This document shows, piece by piece, positions 49,183 to 62,400 of a stretch of DNA of 64,000 bases. Location of the stretch: assembly GCA_035222895.1 (NCBI GenBank), contig JAVYIG010000641.1:124001-188000 (forward strand). Direction: 5' to 3'. Made by a program: the position numbers and the translations under genes. The notes under the pieces are model-generated. The model was not told the DNA's origin. It worked only from the letters and a program-made list of their open reading frames with translations, and did not search any database. The stretch's first letter is position 1. Each line of letters starts with the position of its first letter. This DNA comes from Strongylocentrotus droebachiensis (taxonomy: Eukaryota; Echinodermata; Echinoidea; Camarodonta; Strongylocentrotidae).

Positions 49183-52100
49183 ATAATAATTAAAAAAAAA
49201 AAAAAAAAAAACGTAATTGGGATTAAAAAACGGAATAATTCCGGGAAAAACGGAATGGTTGGCAGCTCTGCATGCCCCTTAAGATTATAGAAAAGCAGGA
49301 CAAGGGAAAACAACTTGGCTAGGAAATGACAGTCTTGGAAATCTGCAATCAAAACTCATAATTGCATTCATATACCCAGACAGATAAGATTAAATGGGCT
49401 TTTAAAAATCTTAATCCTTGCATTATGGATTCATATATGACAAAAGCTATCATGCTATCAATCACATGAATGATTAAGGTGATGACATCCAGAATAGGTA
49501 TTAAGAGAAAGTTCATAAAGAAACGAGAAGGTCTTACTTGATCCCATAAAAGCAGAGATTTGAGCCGTTGCCATGGCATTGGCCACTGCGACGTTCCTCC
49601 ATCTTCTCCTACAGAGGAAAAAGGGTGAAAAACAAGATTAATTAGAAATATCTTTCCCAAACTAATGCAGATTAAATCTATCATTTCAAATGGTTGGGTA
49701 ATAAATCATGCTTCAAACCATTTCAGTCACGTCATGTCACATGTATGTAGAACGCATGTTTCATGGTACTCATTTTTTATGAAATTTTATGAAATTTCAA
49801 ATAATTTCATGGTCCAATGAATCAGCTCCTGGTGAACTAGAAGAATTTTCATTCTGAGGGGACAACAAAATATAATCTTGCTTACACATTGTGCAAGAGG
49901 TCATTCTAATTGCCCCCCAAAATTTGACCTTTACCTAGGTATTTAGGGAGTATTTGAAAATGTATGAATGACAAAGCAGTCTATTGTAAGATATAGATTG
50001 TGCTTACATGACTAGAGCACCTCCTGCCTGCTTCTGAAGGGCACTCTTAGTACTCTTCTTTCGTTTACTCTCCTTGCTCTTATAAACAAGAAGGTTGGTT
50101 TCCTTGGCGACGTTCATCTGATTGACAATTCTCAGCGATCTCTCTTTCCCATCAGGATCATCACCATTCCAATCATTGGAGATCCGAGGGTAAAACTTCT
50201 CATGATTCTACAGGTGCAAACATGATCAATGTTAATAAAACAAGACACAATCCAAGCAAATCCAATAATAATCTCATATAGCTAGGCTACAAGGGTTCTT
50301 TCTACCAACAACACATCATTTCACTTCTCCCTCCCTTCCCCCCCCCCCCCCCCCCCTCTCTCTCTCTCCTTAAATTATATTATAATTCTATCTAAATCTC
50401 TCTTTTTGCCCATTTTCAACATCTTCTGGGTAATTTCACATGTTCCCTTTGTGATTGTTCCCTACCTGTTTTCACCCTACTCCATCTTACTCTCTCTCTG
50501 TCACTCCCTTTTCCTGTCTCACTCTTCCCATATTCATTTGCCTGCTATGTATATTCCTGTCTACTAACTGCTAATCATCTCTGTTCATACTTACTGTCCT
50601 AGTGAGTGGTAGCACAGCAGGTGGTGGTACAGGTTTAGGATGATAGACCAGCATGGGAGCATTGGAGCTGATAGCAGTCCTAGGAGGACTGGCAAAGGGC
50701 ATCGGAAGAGGCTCCTCAAACTCTGTCATGGACTTAGCAACAGATCTAGCTCTGATCATGGACATCTTAGTCTGAGGGCGGGTCTTGTCTCCCTTAGTAG
50801 GAGGTTTCCGAGACTCCATCTGAAATGATAGCATTAATAGATCAGTGAACAGAATCATATAAGAATAGCTTGATAGCTCAGATCTGATCAAAGACAACAA
50901 AGTCGGTTCTTGTCTCCGTAGATTTCCTAGACTCCACCTGAAACAGCATCGATGGCTGGGTAACGGAATCTTAAAGAATGGATTGGTCGATAACCCAACC
51001 ATGGACATCTTCATCTATTTATAAGGTTTCTTAGACTTCAACTGTAGGGACACTATCAATAGATCAATTACAGAATCTTCAGGAAAAGCCATATATTACA
51101 TGTTGCTCTGCACCATAGATATCACTGTCTAATGATCCAGTGGCGGATCCAGGGGGGGGGGGCCCGGGGGGCCCGGGCCCCCCCCTTGAGAAAAAAATCA
51201 TGTAAAATCATGTGATTTTTACCTTTTTTGGGGGTTGGGCCCCCCCCCCTGGCGCTCAAGGGGGGGGGGGGGGTGCAAATTGAAAAATTTTCGAGGACCA
51301 AAAAAAAAAAAAAAAAATGTGCTCACTACCCCCCCCCCCCCCCCCCCCCACTGAGCGACTTTTCGGCCGGCGCGATTTTCAAATTTTTGGGAGCAAAAAA
51401 AAAAGAAGAAAGTTGGGCCCCCTCCCCTAAGAAATCCTGGATCCGCGCCTGTAATGATCTACGACAGGGTTTCTCTATTGAAGATATTTGGGGCTATCAA
51501 AGCATTACTATAATATACAAATAATGAATGGTTATGAGTTCAATAGTGCGAATATTTTCATGAGTTGAAAGATTAACATTCTATTCAACGAGGCGTCAGC
51601 CGAGTTGAATAGAATTAACGTTAATCGAACGAATGAAAAACATTCATTATTTGTTTTATACAACATCGAAGAAGATCTAATAGAACGTTAATCAACAAAT
51701 TATGCTTTACTCCTTATATTTAAGATAAATTAAAGTTGGAGTCGAGCCTTCTCGATTACATTCAGATTGCCTTCGCGTCAGATACACGCAGGGATACGCG
51801 CGCGCACGGCTGAGAGGTACGCAGTCTGCATATAACCAAAAATGCACGGCGCATATAACCAAAAATGCACGACCGTGCAATATAACATCTATTGAATATC
51901 ATGTGACCAACAATCCTCCAATCAAATGACAAGGATTCACGTAGGTGTTGTATAACATGTTTTAAAGTTACTCATTGCATTTGGCCGACAAAGAAAATAA
52001 AGTATTCTCAAATGATTGGTACCATTCTCAACCCAAGAGCATGTTACAATGACATGCATATATACAAAACATGTATACTCACTTGAATAGGCGATGAACG

Positions 52101-53428
52101 GGCAGACCCAACCGAACCTAAACGTGATACCAAAAGAAATGTAAAAACAATTATGAGTACTGTATTACCAGGAAGTGTTACAATTCATATATCCTCCCCA
52201 CCTATCTTTCCTCGGATCCACTCACTATCATTTTTTAGTATATTTTTAAAACCTCTCGACGTATCCATACATTCTCTTTCGCCCTGGCTTTATATTTCAC
52301 CACTATTAAAGCAACTTATAATGTGACAAACATGTGATGTTCATTATGCTTTCCCCTATAGTCCGTACTCACGAAGAGATAATATAATACCTGACTTCCA
52401 AGTATAAGGATATTATAAAGGTTGAGCTACATTACAGGATCATACACCATTACACCTGTATTAGAAGACTGTTACCTGCTGAATTAATGTATTGTCTCGT
52501 AATCAATAATACCATAGGGGTGTTTCACAAAGATCCTAAGTCGAACTTATAAATTATGGAGAGCCATTTGTAGCCTTAAAATAAAATATATTCAAAAGTG
52601 AAAATTCAAGTATTTTAGACTTTTTATAAATTCCACATCAAGAACATGAAATCTCCTTGATAATAGAAAATATGAATGATTTGAATCAAAATGTTATGCC
52701 TTTTAAAATAACTTTTACAAAATATTTTCGAAGATGCATGCTAACGGCTTTCCATAATTTTTAAGTCCCACTTAGGATCTTTGTGAAACACCCCCCATAT
52801 CTTACTAACCGTCAATATGGCTGAGGTAAGCTCCATCTGCAGCATCTTCCATCTTCCCCCAGATGTCATGAATCCTCTCTGCTATCTTATCTAACGCTAC
52901 TTTCTATTATCATCATAACACAAAAAGAAACATAGGCTTAATATTGTCTAAAATATGAATTTATCTGTGATTACTAAAATGGAAATAAGAATAACAAGGA
53001 CAATTTTTAACATAAACCTTAAGTCATACATGCACTAAGGTTTTTTTTTTTTTTTACTTGTTCAACTGTACAATGCTGGGTTTAAGGGTTTTTTTAAGTT
53101 AAATTTATATACTTGCTGAACATAAAAGTTTCTCTTATTTTGAAGTCATTGGCCCTCTTTCATAAAACTAGTTTCTGTTTGAAAATGATAATAATAATAA
53201 TAATAATAATAATAAAATGGTGCTTAAAAAAGCGCTTTCCCAGTCTCAAAGCGCTACATGTATAACAAACTAAATACTTGTATATATATCAATAGAAGTA
53301 TTTTTTGCTCAACAATGAAGTACCGGTTATCATTTTAACAAAATCCTGCATCTTTACTTAGAAAAATGAAAAAAGACATTGAAACTTACTCCTTCGATCT
53401 GCAGGAAATAATGGTGGAAGCCATGCAC

Positions 53429-53482
<54 letters not shown>

Positions 53483-56400
53483 GGAGGGAGAGAGAGGGAG
53501 AGAGGGAGGGAGAGAGAGAGAGAGAGGGAGAGAGACAGTGAGAGAGAGAGAGAATATGGGAAAAGAAAAAACACGCACATGCCATGAGTAAGAACATAAA
53601 CTACTGAAAAAATGAACAAAGAATTCATTGAGGTTTCTGCTTACTACATTGTTACTTCTAAAAGAACAAAACAAAAACTTCAAGTACACTACCTAAACAC
53701 AATCAAACTTGGGTAAAATAAAACACTGTGTTTTCAACCATAACATCATACATCATCAGATATTTTTTGGCCAAATGATATTGGACTGATACCACACTGA
53801 GTCAAATAATGTTATCTTGGGGGTCAAAGGTCATAGACTGGAGTCCCCTAGCCATGTTAAGTTTCATCTATAACTTTATCTATCTTTTAAAAAAAACGTA
53901 TATTTCCAGAATGTGAATTCATCATGAAAAATAAAGTAGACCTCTATTACACTGTATGTATTTATGTGGCACATTGAAATAAAACATAGAGAAATAATTA
54001 AAATATCAATTACTGTCAAGGGTATTTGGGTTTCGACAACCCTTCCTAAATTAGCACCTCACCACACAACCATATTTGATTTGTTAATAGATTATAAACA
54101 TAAGAGTGTTTTATTATTACATATCACGAAACCGTCATAAGTACAGTGTACAAGTTCACTGACATCCCATTGAAACGCTTGTTAAACTTAATACACACGT
54201 TTCAATGGGTTGTCGGTGAACTTGTACTTATGACGGTTTCATGAAACGCTGCCCATATACATGTACATGTATATGACCCTTATATTGATTACTTGAAAAT
54301 CCTGTGCTACAAGAAAGGGGAAAGGTAAATTTATTGAGGTTAGTAGAAAAAGCGAAAAGTATGTTACAACAGGAACGATCATTAAAATTGAGAAAAACTA
54401 AAGAGATAAGAGGCAACAAAATCATAATAGGTAATTAATACAACAGATGAGATAAACTTGACAAAAGGAACAAAATTATCATCAACCGACTCAAAGAAAT
54501 GAAATTGAAAAATGTTAAGTGATATTAGAAACCGAGGTTTCAATTCTATCTGACAAAGTAAAGATTTAGTCCAACAACCACCATATCAACTTTTATCATC
54601 TTTAATACATGCAATAATTATAATCATGCATTGCTAGTTTTACATAAAGCATGCATTTGTATGAATTAGACTAACAAGTTCTTCAGCTTTAGCTGTAACA
54701 GGGCGCAGAGGCAGGAGTTTGGCCATCTACATGTAGGGGGTGCAAAGCAACAAATATTATCATTTAAGCTCTCCAACTAGAAAAACAGTGATTATTTAAG
54801 GCAGTGTCATTGGGTGGGGGTATTGTAACAGTTCAAAGTAAGAAAATAGTACTCCTTATTTCTGTCACTGTAGAAACATACCTGAAATATCTGTTGAAAT
54901 TACATTTTGAGAAATCAGCTACAATTAAGACACAACTATTCTAAGTCTGCCAACTACCTAGTACACCAAAATTGTTCCTTAACCATGAAAGTCATTTTAA
55001 AATCACTGTTTGGTCTTCACAGTGAAGTTAGGTAGGAGACTAGATTTAGTCCTCTGCAAAGGGTGGATTGGAGTGGAGTATTTGACAGGTTGATCAAATT
55101 GATAAAAGTAAGACAATTAAAATCGGTTCAACAATTCTCTTGATGACTTGGAAAGTAGAAGCTAAATACTATATCATCATAAACAATCTTTAATATTTTA
55201 TTTGATGTGAATTATAAATCCAGAGAAAGTCAATGACACTGCCTTGAAGACTCTCAACTCTCAACTCATCAACTCATATTGTAAGACAAATACAGTCAAA
55301 CCTGCTTTAGTGACCACCTGTCTACAAAGACCAGATTTGTTGTTTCCCTTGAAAATGGTTTCTCATTGAAACATGTAATAAAGGAGCGTGTCTACATGAA
55401 CGACCACTTTTTGTGTTTCCCTTGGGTGGTCGCTATAGACAGGTTTGACTGTAACAGCAATGGCAACAGTTAAAGCAAAGCAAACAACAAACAATTAAAT
55501 GTGCTCACAAGTGCTGAAACTAAAATAAAATGTATTCTCATAAGATGATTTCCATCAGAAAGATATCCCATCCAGTACACTACAGTACGTGTGATCAGTC
55601 TCGGTTAAGTCATGGAATAATCTCTCAGAAAATGAATAAAACTGCACTCAAAATGTTTCCGTTCTTAGTCTTTCCCTTGTGAGCAATTTCATTAGTGTCC
55701 TTTGATACACATGCAGTCCATATTTATACATACATGTAATGCAAGCGTATAACATATGAATTTAGAAGATCAAACATTAAAAGATGTTTAGAAATGTATC
55801 TGTATATTGCTTTTAGTTTAATGAGACCAACAACAACAACAAAATTTAAAAAAAAAAAAAAAAATCAACAACAAAAAAAATCCAAAAAAAAATAAATCAA
55901 AAATCAAAAATCATCGTTTGCAATTGCATTACACAGGCGTTAAGTTTTCAGAGAAGTAACATGTATCTGCATGCACTTACATGAACATCAGACATCTGCT
56001 CCCCTTTCTTGATTGGTATCCATGGCAACTCAGCGGCTATCTCAGGAGCTAAACAGTCAAACAAAAGATAAGTGTTTTAAAAATAAGACAACTGTAACCT
56101 AAAGGTATTGATGAAACCATGTGTAAAACATATACATGTATGTTGAAATGTAGTATTAAGTAACTACTTGCATTAAGTAAAAAACATTTCTGTTCAATTG
56201 AGAGTAAACAAAATCGTAGTTCAGCATGAATAATAGGCACCGATAACAAATTTAAGGCGGTGATATGAAAGCACTGTGGAAATATTTATAAGTTCACATA
56301 AATATCCATTGAAGAAGATGAAAACATCTACATCTTATTATTGTGAATAATTATCAAGATATATGATTTGGTGAAGAAAAAATAATGTGTGTTTCACACA

Positions 56401-59400
56401 AGCAAATGAAGAGCTGATGAATCCATACCTAGGCTATAGACCCACAATCCAAAAGCTTTAGGCCAAATAAATCAACGTGTGATACACTTACCTGGTTCTA
56501 TGAATGATGAGCAAACAGCTAGACCAAGATTGTGATACGACATAGGATTCTCACGACTGATGGCTTCACGATGATCATTGTATTCAAACCTAACATCAAA
56601 CAACAATATAATATTCTATATGAGCTCTGGAATAAGAGATGTCTTTTTCATGAATTTGTCAAACATCATTTTTTTTAAATAAAAATGAACAAATGTGTTC
56701 AAGCAAACTTTTGTATTGTTTTAGCAACACGATTTTTATCATTATATTCATATGTTATAATGTCTTCCAGCACTGATATAAAATTCATAACCATTACGAC
56801 TGAAGTAAATGATTAATGAATTTGATGCATTCAATGACAACAAACAAAACACTCTGTTCAAATCTGTGGCACAATACATAAATGGCATGTTTTTGTACAA
56901 TTACTGACTACAGCACTTAGCTACACTAAAGGCTTTAGATTGCCGTGGTCAAGTAGTTGCGTCGCCAGACTGTCGATCACCAGGTCCAAGGTTCGAGTCC
57001 CACCGCGGCACTAACGTCCTTTGGCAAGACATTGATCTACATTTGCCACACTCAACCCAGGTGATGATGTTAATGGATACCTGGCAGGAATTAATTCCTT
57101 AAAGTGCTAGAGCGCCGTAATGGAAGCACATGCAGCTAAAGCAAGGGTAATAATCTCCAAGTTTGGAAGCGCTTATAGACTTAATTGTAATTCGCGCAAT
57201 ATAAAAGCTGAGTATTATTATCTCCTTGAGTATAAGATAGAGAATATGATACAGAGCATATATTTATAACATGGCTAATGAATATTCAACGTTGATTGAT
57301 ATCTTACTTGTGATGAGGTGATTCCCAGTATGCAGCGCCCTCATCGACCTCCTCGTCATCGTCCTCCTCCTTCTCATCGTCTCCTTGGGCTCCATCTTCT
57401 CTCTTGGAAACAGAGCTCACTGATGCCGTCTCTCTCGTGCTCTCAATTTCTAAATCCAAATACAAGTAGTAGTGGTGGTTATTTTACCTGATAGCTAAGA
57501 AAGCAATAAATGCTTGTTAGTAAGCAACCAGATGACAGACGGCCTTAGGTCCTCTCCGAGGGGCCTGGTAATGAGGATTAGAAAGGGCACTAGCGCATCG
57601 ACTTGGTTTCGAACCCATGTCACCGGATTACGAGACCACTGCTCTATCAACTGAGCTATCGCGCCTCCTAACAAACATACAGCAGCAAAATTTCAATAGG
57701 ACTATTCATATGAATCTTAGCCATAGCACTACAATTTAAATTATATTGTTATAAACTTGTAAGAAATCATTTTACTAGTATTATTCATAGAAATTATGTT
57801 TTGGTTGTAACAGGCTACTGAAGTGTTGCATGAACATCTTACCTCACACTATGCAATACTTCAAGAAATATTTTAGATAAATTTGATATTCAAAATTATA
57901 CAACTCACTCCCAGATCCTAATCAAATGATTGGTCATGCGCGGTCACATGTGATTCATTTACTGAGCCTATTTGCATGCTGATTCATGAAAAAGCATTCA
58001 ATATTTTCCAGTCCTATTGCACTCTTTTTCAGTGCGCAGTAGTGCGCGTAGAGGTTAGAGCGCTTAATACTGCGTGTGGGCCTATTCTTGAGCAGCACTA
58101 AGCGTAAATTAATGGGTATAGAGGTAAGTGCGCTTGCTATATCTATAGATATGTGTGCACACTAAATTAAGCCTTATTAAACTTGAGATTTATTTGTCAG
58201 TCATATACTGTCACAAAACAATCTTGAATGAATTATTTTTACATCAAATAACAAGGATTTAGGAGTTTCGATGTATAAAACAAATGATGCATGTTTTCAT
58301 TCATTCATTATACGATCTATATCCGCCCATCTAGAGAAGGATTCTTTTTTAGCACATAACGCTTTAAAAAATCACTATCAGAACATAATACATATCTACT
58401 AATCTATAACAACTACAATGGCATTATATTTTATAGTACTACAATAGCTCACCCTCTGACAGAGCAGATTCCTGTGTCATGAAGACGCCATTATCAATTC
58501 GTTCAAGATCTCCCTCGTCCAGATCACTTCTTGTGCTTAGTTCACCAACTGTCTCTTTATCTTCATCTTCATCATCTTCCTCATCATCATCATCAGTCTC
58601 TGTGGCTCTCCTTCCTTTACCTCTGATATCTTCACTAGAATCTTTGCTACTTTCTTCCACAGCCTGATTTCTTGTCTTTCCCCCACCTGGTCTCATCCCT
58701 CTCTCTCTTCTGGGATGACGTTTTACTTCCAGGGATCCATCCGTTTCCTCGTCTTCCGTATCCACGCCACCTTGATGCGACCTCGTGGCCTGAATTCTGC
58801 CACCTTGTACATCCCCACCACCGCCCTGTTCACCTCTCGCTCCTCTTGTTCCCCTCTCCCCCGCCCCTCCTGGCCTACCCCTGCTGCGGAGAGCCAACCG
58901 TTGCTTAGCAACCCATTCTCCATTCCCTCCAGCCTCATCCCCAGTGCTTTGAGTCTCATCCGTCTCCAGACCCCTGAGATCGTTTCTCTGACGTCTGTGT
59001 TGCCTGTTGAGACCTGGCCTGTCAATGTGTGTCTGTCCTCTCTCCCTTCCTCTTGATCTAATCACATCTCTCTCATCCTCATCATCTGTAAGATGACTTC
59101 TAGGAGGTTTGAGGATAGACTTGGGTCTGGATGAGTCATTAGTGCGCTTGGTCTGGTGTGTTCCGGCTCGACCTGCTCCTGGTCGAGTTTTCTTCTCAGT
59201 TACAAACCTGGGTTGTATGGGCTGTAATACATCAGATATGTACAACGTGAGTCAGGCTTTTAGAAAACTTCATTACTAGACATATAATCACATGGACTAA
59301 CACTTTCCTTTAAATATTGTTTTAAAGCTACTACATGTAGAGCCCTCTACCAATGAAAGTAAGCACAATTAACTTATATTTGTACCAAACCTGATTAATA

Positions 59401-62400
59401 CAAACACTGTGGAAAAAAGTGCACTTTCATAAATTTATAATTTTTGTAATTTCACAAATTGTGTGATCATCTTAAAAAAGTCAGATTAAATTTTCTTTCT
59501 AAATCTGTTGTTGAAAATGTATCTCTCTAATATGCTTTCTCATCCAAAACTTAAAAAGTGCTCAAAATTGTTGTATATCAAAACCTTTTCATCTTGTTAA
59601 GTGAATAAAGCTGTGAACACTGTGCTATTTACCAATGGAGAATTAAGCCTGAACTCATTCCTATAGCGACCAAGAAGATGTTCCATCCGGTCCTCGAGCC
59701 AGACGACCCTCTTACGAGCAGCAGCAACATTACCCTGAGACTGGGCAGCTTGTTCTACCTCTACCTTGGCATAGAGTAGCTCTGCACTCAGCTTCCTCAC
59801 CACCTAACGGGGGTTCAAGATCATCAAGATAGTATTGACTTTAGGTCCACCATTGTCTACCTACATGTATACAACTGCCACCAGGGGGGTGTTTCACAAA
59901 GATTGTAAGTCAAACTTAACTCTAAGTTGGACTTAAAAGTTATGGAGAGCCATTTGTTGCCTTGAAATAAAATATATTCAAAAGCGAAAATTTAAGTATT
60001 TTTAGAGTTTTTATAAATTCCTCATCATGAACATGAAATCTCCCATGCTAATAGAAAATATGAATGATTTGAATCAACACTTTATGCCTTTTAAAATAAC
60101 TTTTACAAAATATTTTCAAAGATGCTAACGGCTTTCCATAAATTTTAGGTCAAACTTAGAGTTAAATTCGACTTTTAGGATCTTTATGAAGTTCATCACT
60201 GAGGATGTACGAATCATGGCCTGGTATTGATATGTAAATCTACAACCTCTCAATGTTTTTTGTTCTAATACATTTACATGTAGTTGTTAACTTGACCAAG
60301 ATGTAGTAAATGTGTACCTAATATAGGGAATATTCTGAAATGTTTTGAATGCTTTCAGACCCATACTTGGTCCTTTGACCAGCTACAGTTACTAACTTCG
60401 AAACATTAAGAACCACCTTGCAAGAAAAGCTGTAAAAATATTATATTGTCTTTATCATCACTGTTATGATCAATATCATGAGTATCACCATAAGGCCTTT
60501 AAAAAAAGATGTTGTATTGCCCTTTAGGTGCCAAAACATGGGTCGGTCGGTCAGAAATCTTTTTTTTTTTTTTTTTTTACTTAAAGGTAATACAAAGTTT
60601 TGGGAAATTTTGAAAATTGGGTGGATAGTGATTCTTTACAATTTTGATATATTTGGATGCCCCTGTGGATGTATTATAAGCACCAGAAAATTTAGCTCCT
60701 AAAACACTTCTGCTTCCGAGAAAAATTGAATATAAAAATTTACCGGTGCTCCCGGTAAATTTTGATGAATTTCAAATAGCCCCTACGGCCGTACAATGGT
60801 AGCTGCGACCATGAAAATCTCAGAATATGTAGTTGTGATATATAATTTCCAAACGGGAATAGCTAATCGGTCGATTTTAGTCAAGAAACATTGTTTTATA
60901 GCTTAATTAATATATTGACCTTGAGAGGGAGCTATACAACATAAAGAGTTTATTATTTACAATTTCATAACTGTAGACTCGATTTCAACCGGGACAACGA
61001 TAACTGAATGTTGTAGGATCGCATATGCTTCAAATGTTCATTTGAACCAAATTCATGACCCCATACCAAAACTTTGTATTACCTTTAAAAAAAAAAAAAA
61101 CCTCTTTCGCTGGTTTTATATTTCTCAGTTTTGAATGCTTTACCGGTAATACATTTTTTTTCTAAAAAAACAGTAAAAAAAAATTAAAAATTAAAAAGCC
61201 TACCGTCGATTTCAAGATTTTTCGGGTCAGTTGCAAAGGGCAATACAACATCTTTTTTCTTTAGGCCTAATGGTACAAAGGCTGATTTTTTTTTTTTTAA
61301 AGCAACCAAAAAAAAGCATGTATTTGCTCAAACCATACTATAAAATCTTCCTCAAAGAGTGCTGAGGTGCCCTTTCTGCCTCACATCCCCCCCCCCCTCC
61401 CAATTGAATTTCCTCTCCATATGACTCTCATCCCTAGCTCCTACCTACCTTGAGTATAAGAAGCATCTCATCACACCCTCCTACCTACCTTGAGTATAAG
61501 AAGCATCTCATCACATTGCAGCTTGAGTCTATCAACCTCATTCACCCATCCTCTCTGTTCTCTAGGATCCTTACATGATGACATCATCAACATCGCTTTC
61601 TCTAAGGCATCCTGAGTCTCTTTCACTAACGATATCTGGAAAATAACCAAAACATATTATTTATTTTATTTATTTATTTTATTTCCAGGCAAGATAATAA
61701 CATACAAAACATCAAAAGGTTGAAAAAATGATATAACATTAACATATATTACAAATTCTGCTTATAATGCTCATAAACAGCAGAAGTAGGCTTTGTTTTT
61801 GATGATGATAAGAAAATTATTCCTATAGTTCATTCCAGTCCACTTGCTTAAGTTCTGCCCTCCGCCATTTGTGTCCATCCACCAGAAATGAACCGATAAC
61901 ATTTTAACTTTAAAGTGACTCGGTAACATTGTTGAAGGTTAATGAAAAAAATTGCTTAATTTTTGTATGAAATGTTACTTACTATATTCCTTCTACTATA
62001 CTAACCCTCTGACATGCAAAAAATCCTGAACAAATTCTCAAACCACAAAGATATCTATGGTTTTCTTTGAAGGCGTCGATGTGATGCACCCTCTAATAGT
62101 GATTAACAGTAAATTCTCCCAACCATTTTTGAATTTCCCAACCGTTTTGCCATGATTAAAATACATAAAACAGGCTATAAAAATCTGTCAACAATTAACT
62201 GTCTGGAATGAAATGTAGAGCCATTTTATTGCTTTGTGACGATTTACATTCACCTAAAATGTAATTAAATTGTCCTTGTCAGTTGTCTTGATGCTGAACA
62301 GGCTTTGACAAGTAGCAGAATAGAAGTAGAATAATATAGTTGGGAGAATTAAGGAATCGATCAGATCAGTTTTTCCCAATTTGTACCATGAATAATGATC

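Noticed and set aside
53354..53689. Several overlapping frames of about 80-110 codons on both strands.
   Set aside because: They are translations of the GA/CT microsatellite; only the 9-nt microexon candidate is retained.
56941..57012. tRNA-like sequence with a good B box and acceptor stem.
   Set aside because: It is the head of a SINE with a ~200-base body and ATT tail, not an independent tRNA gene.
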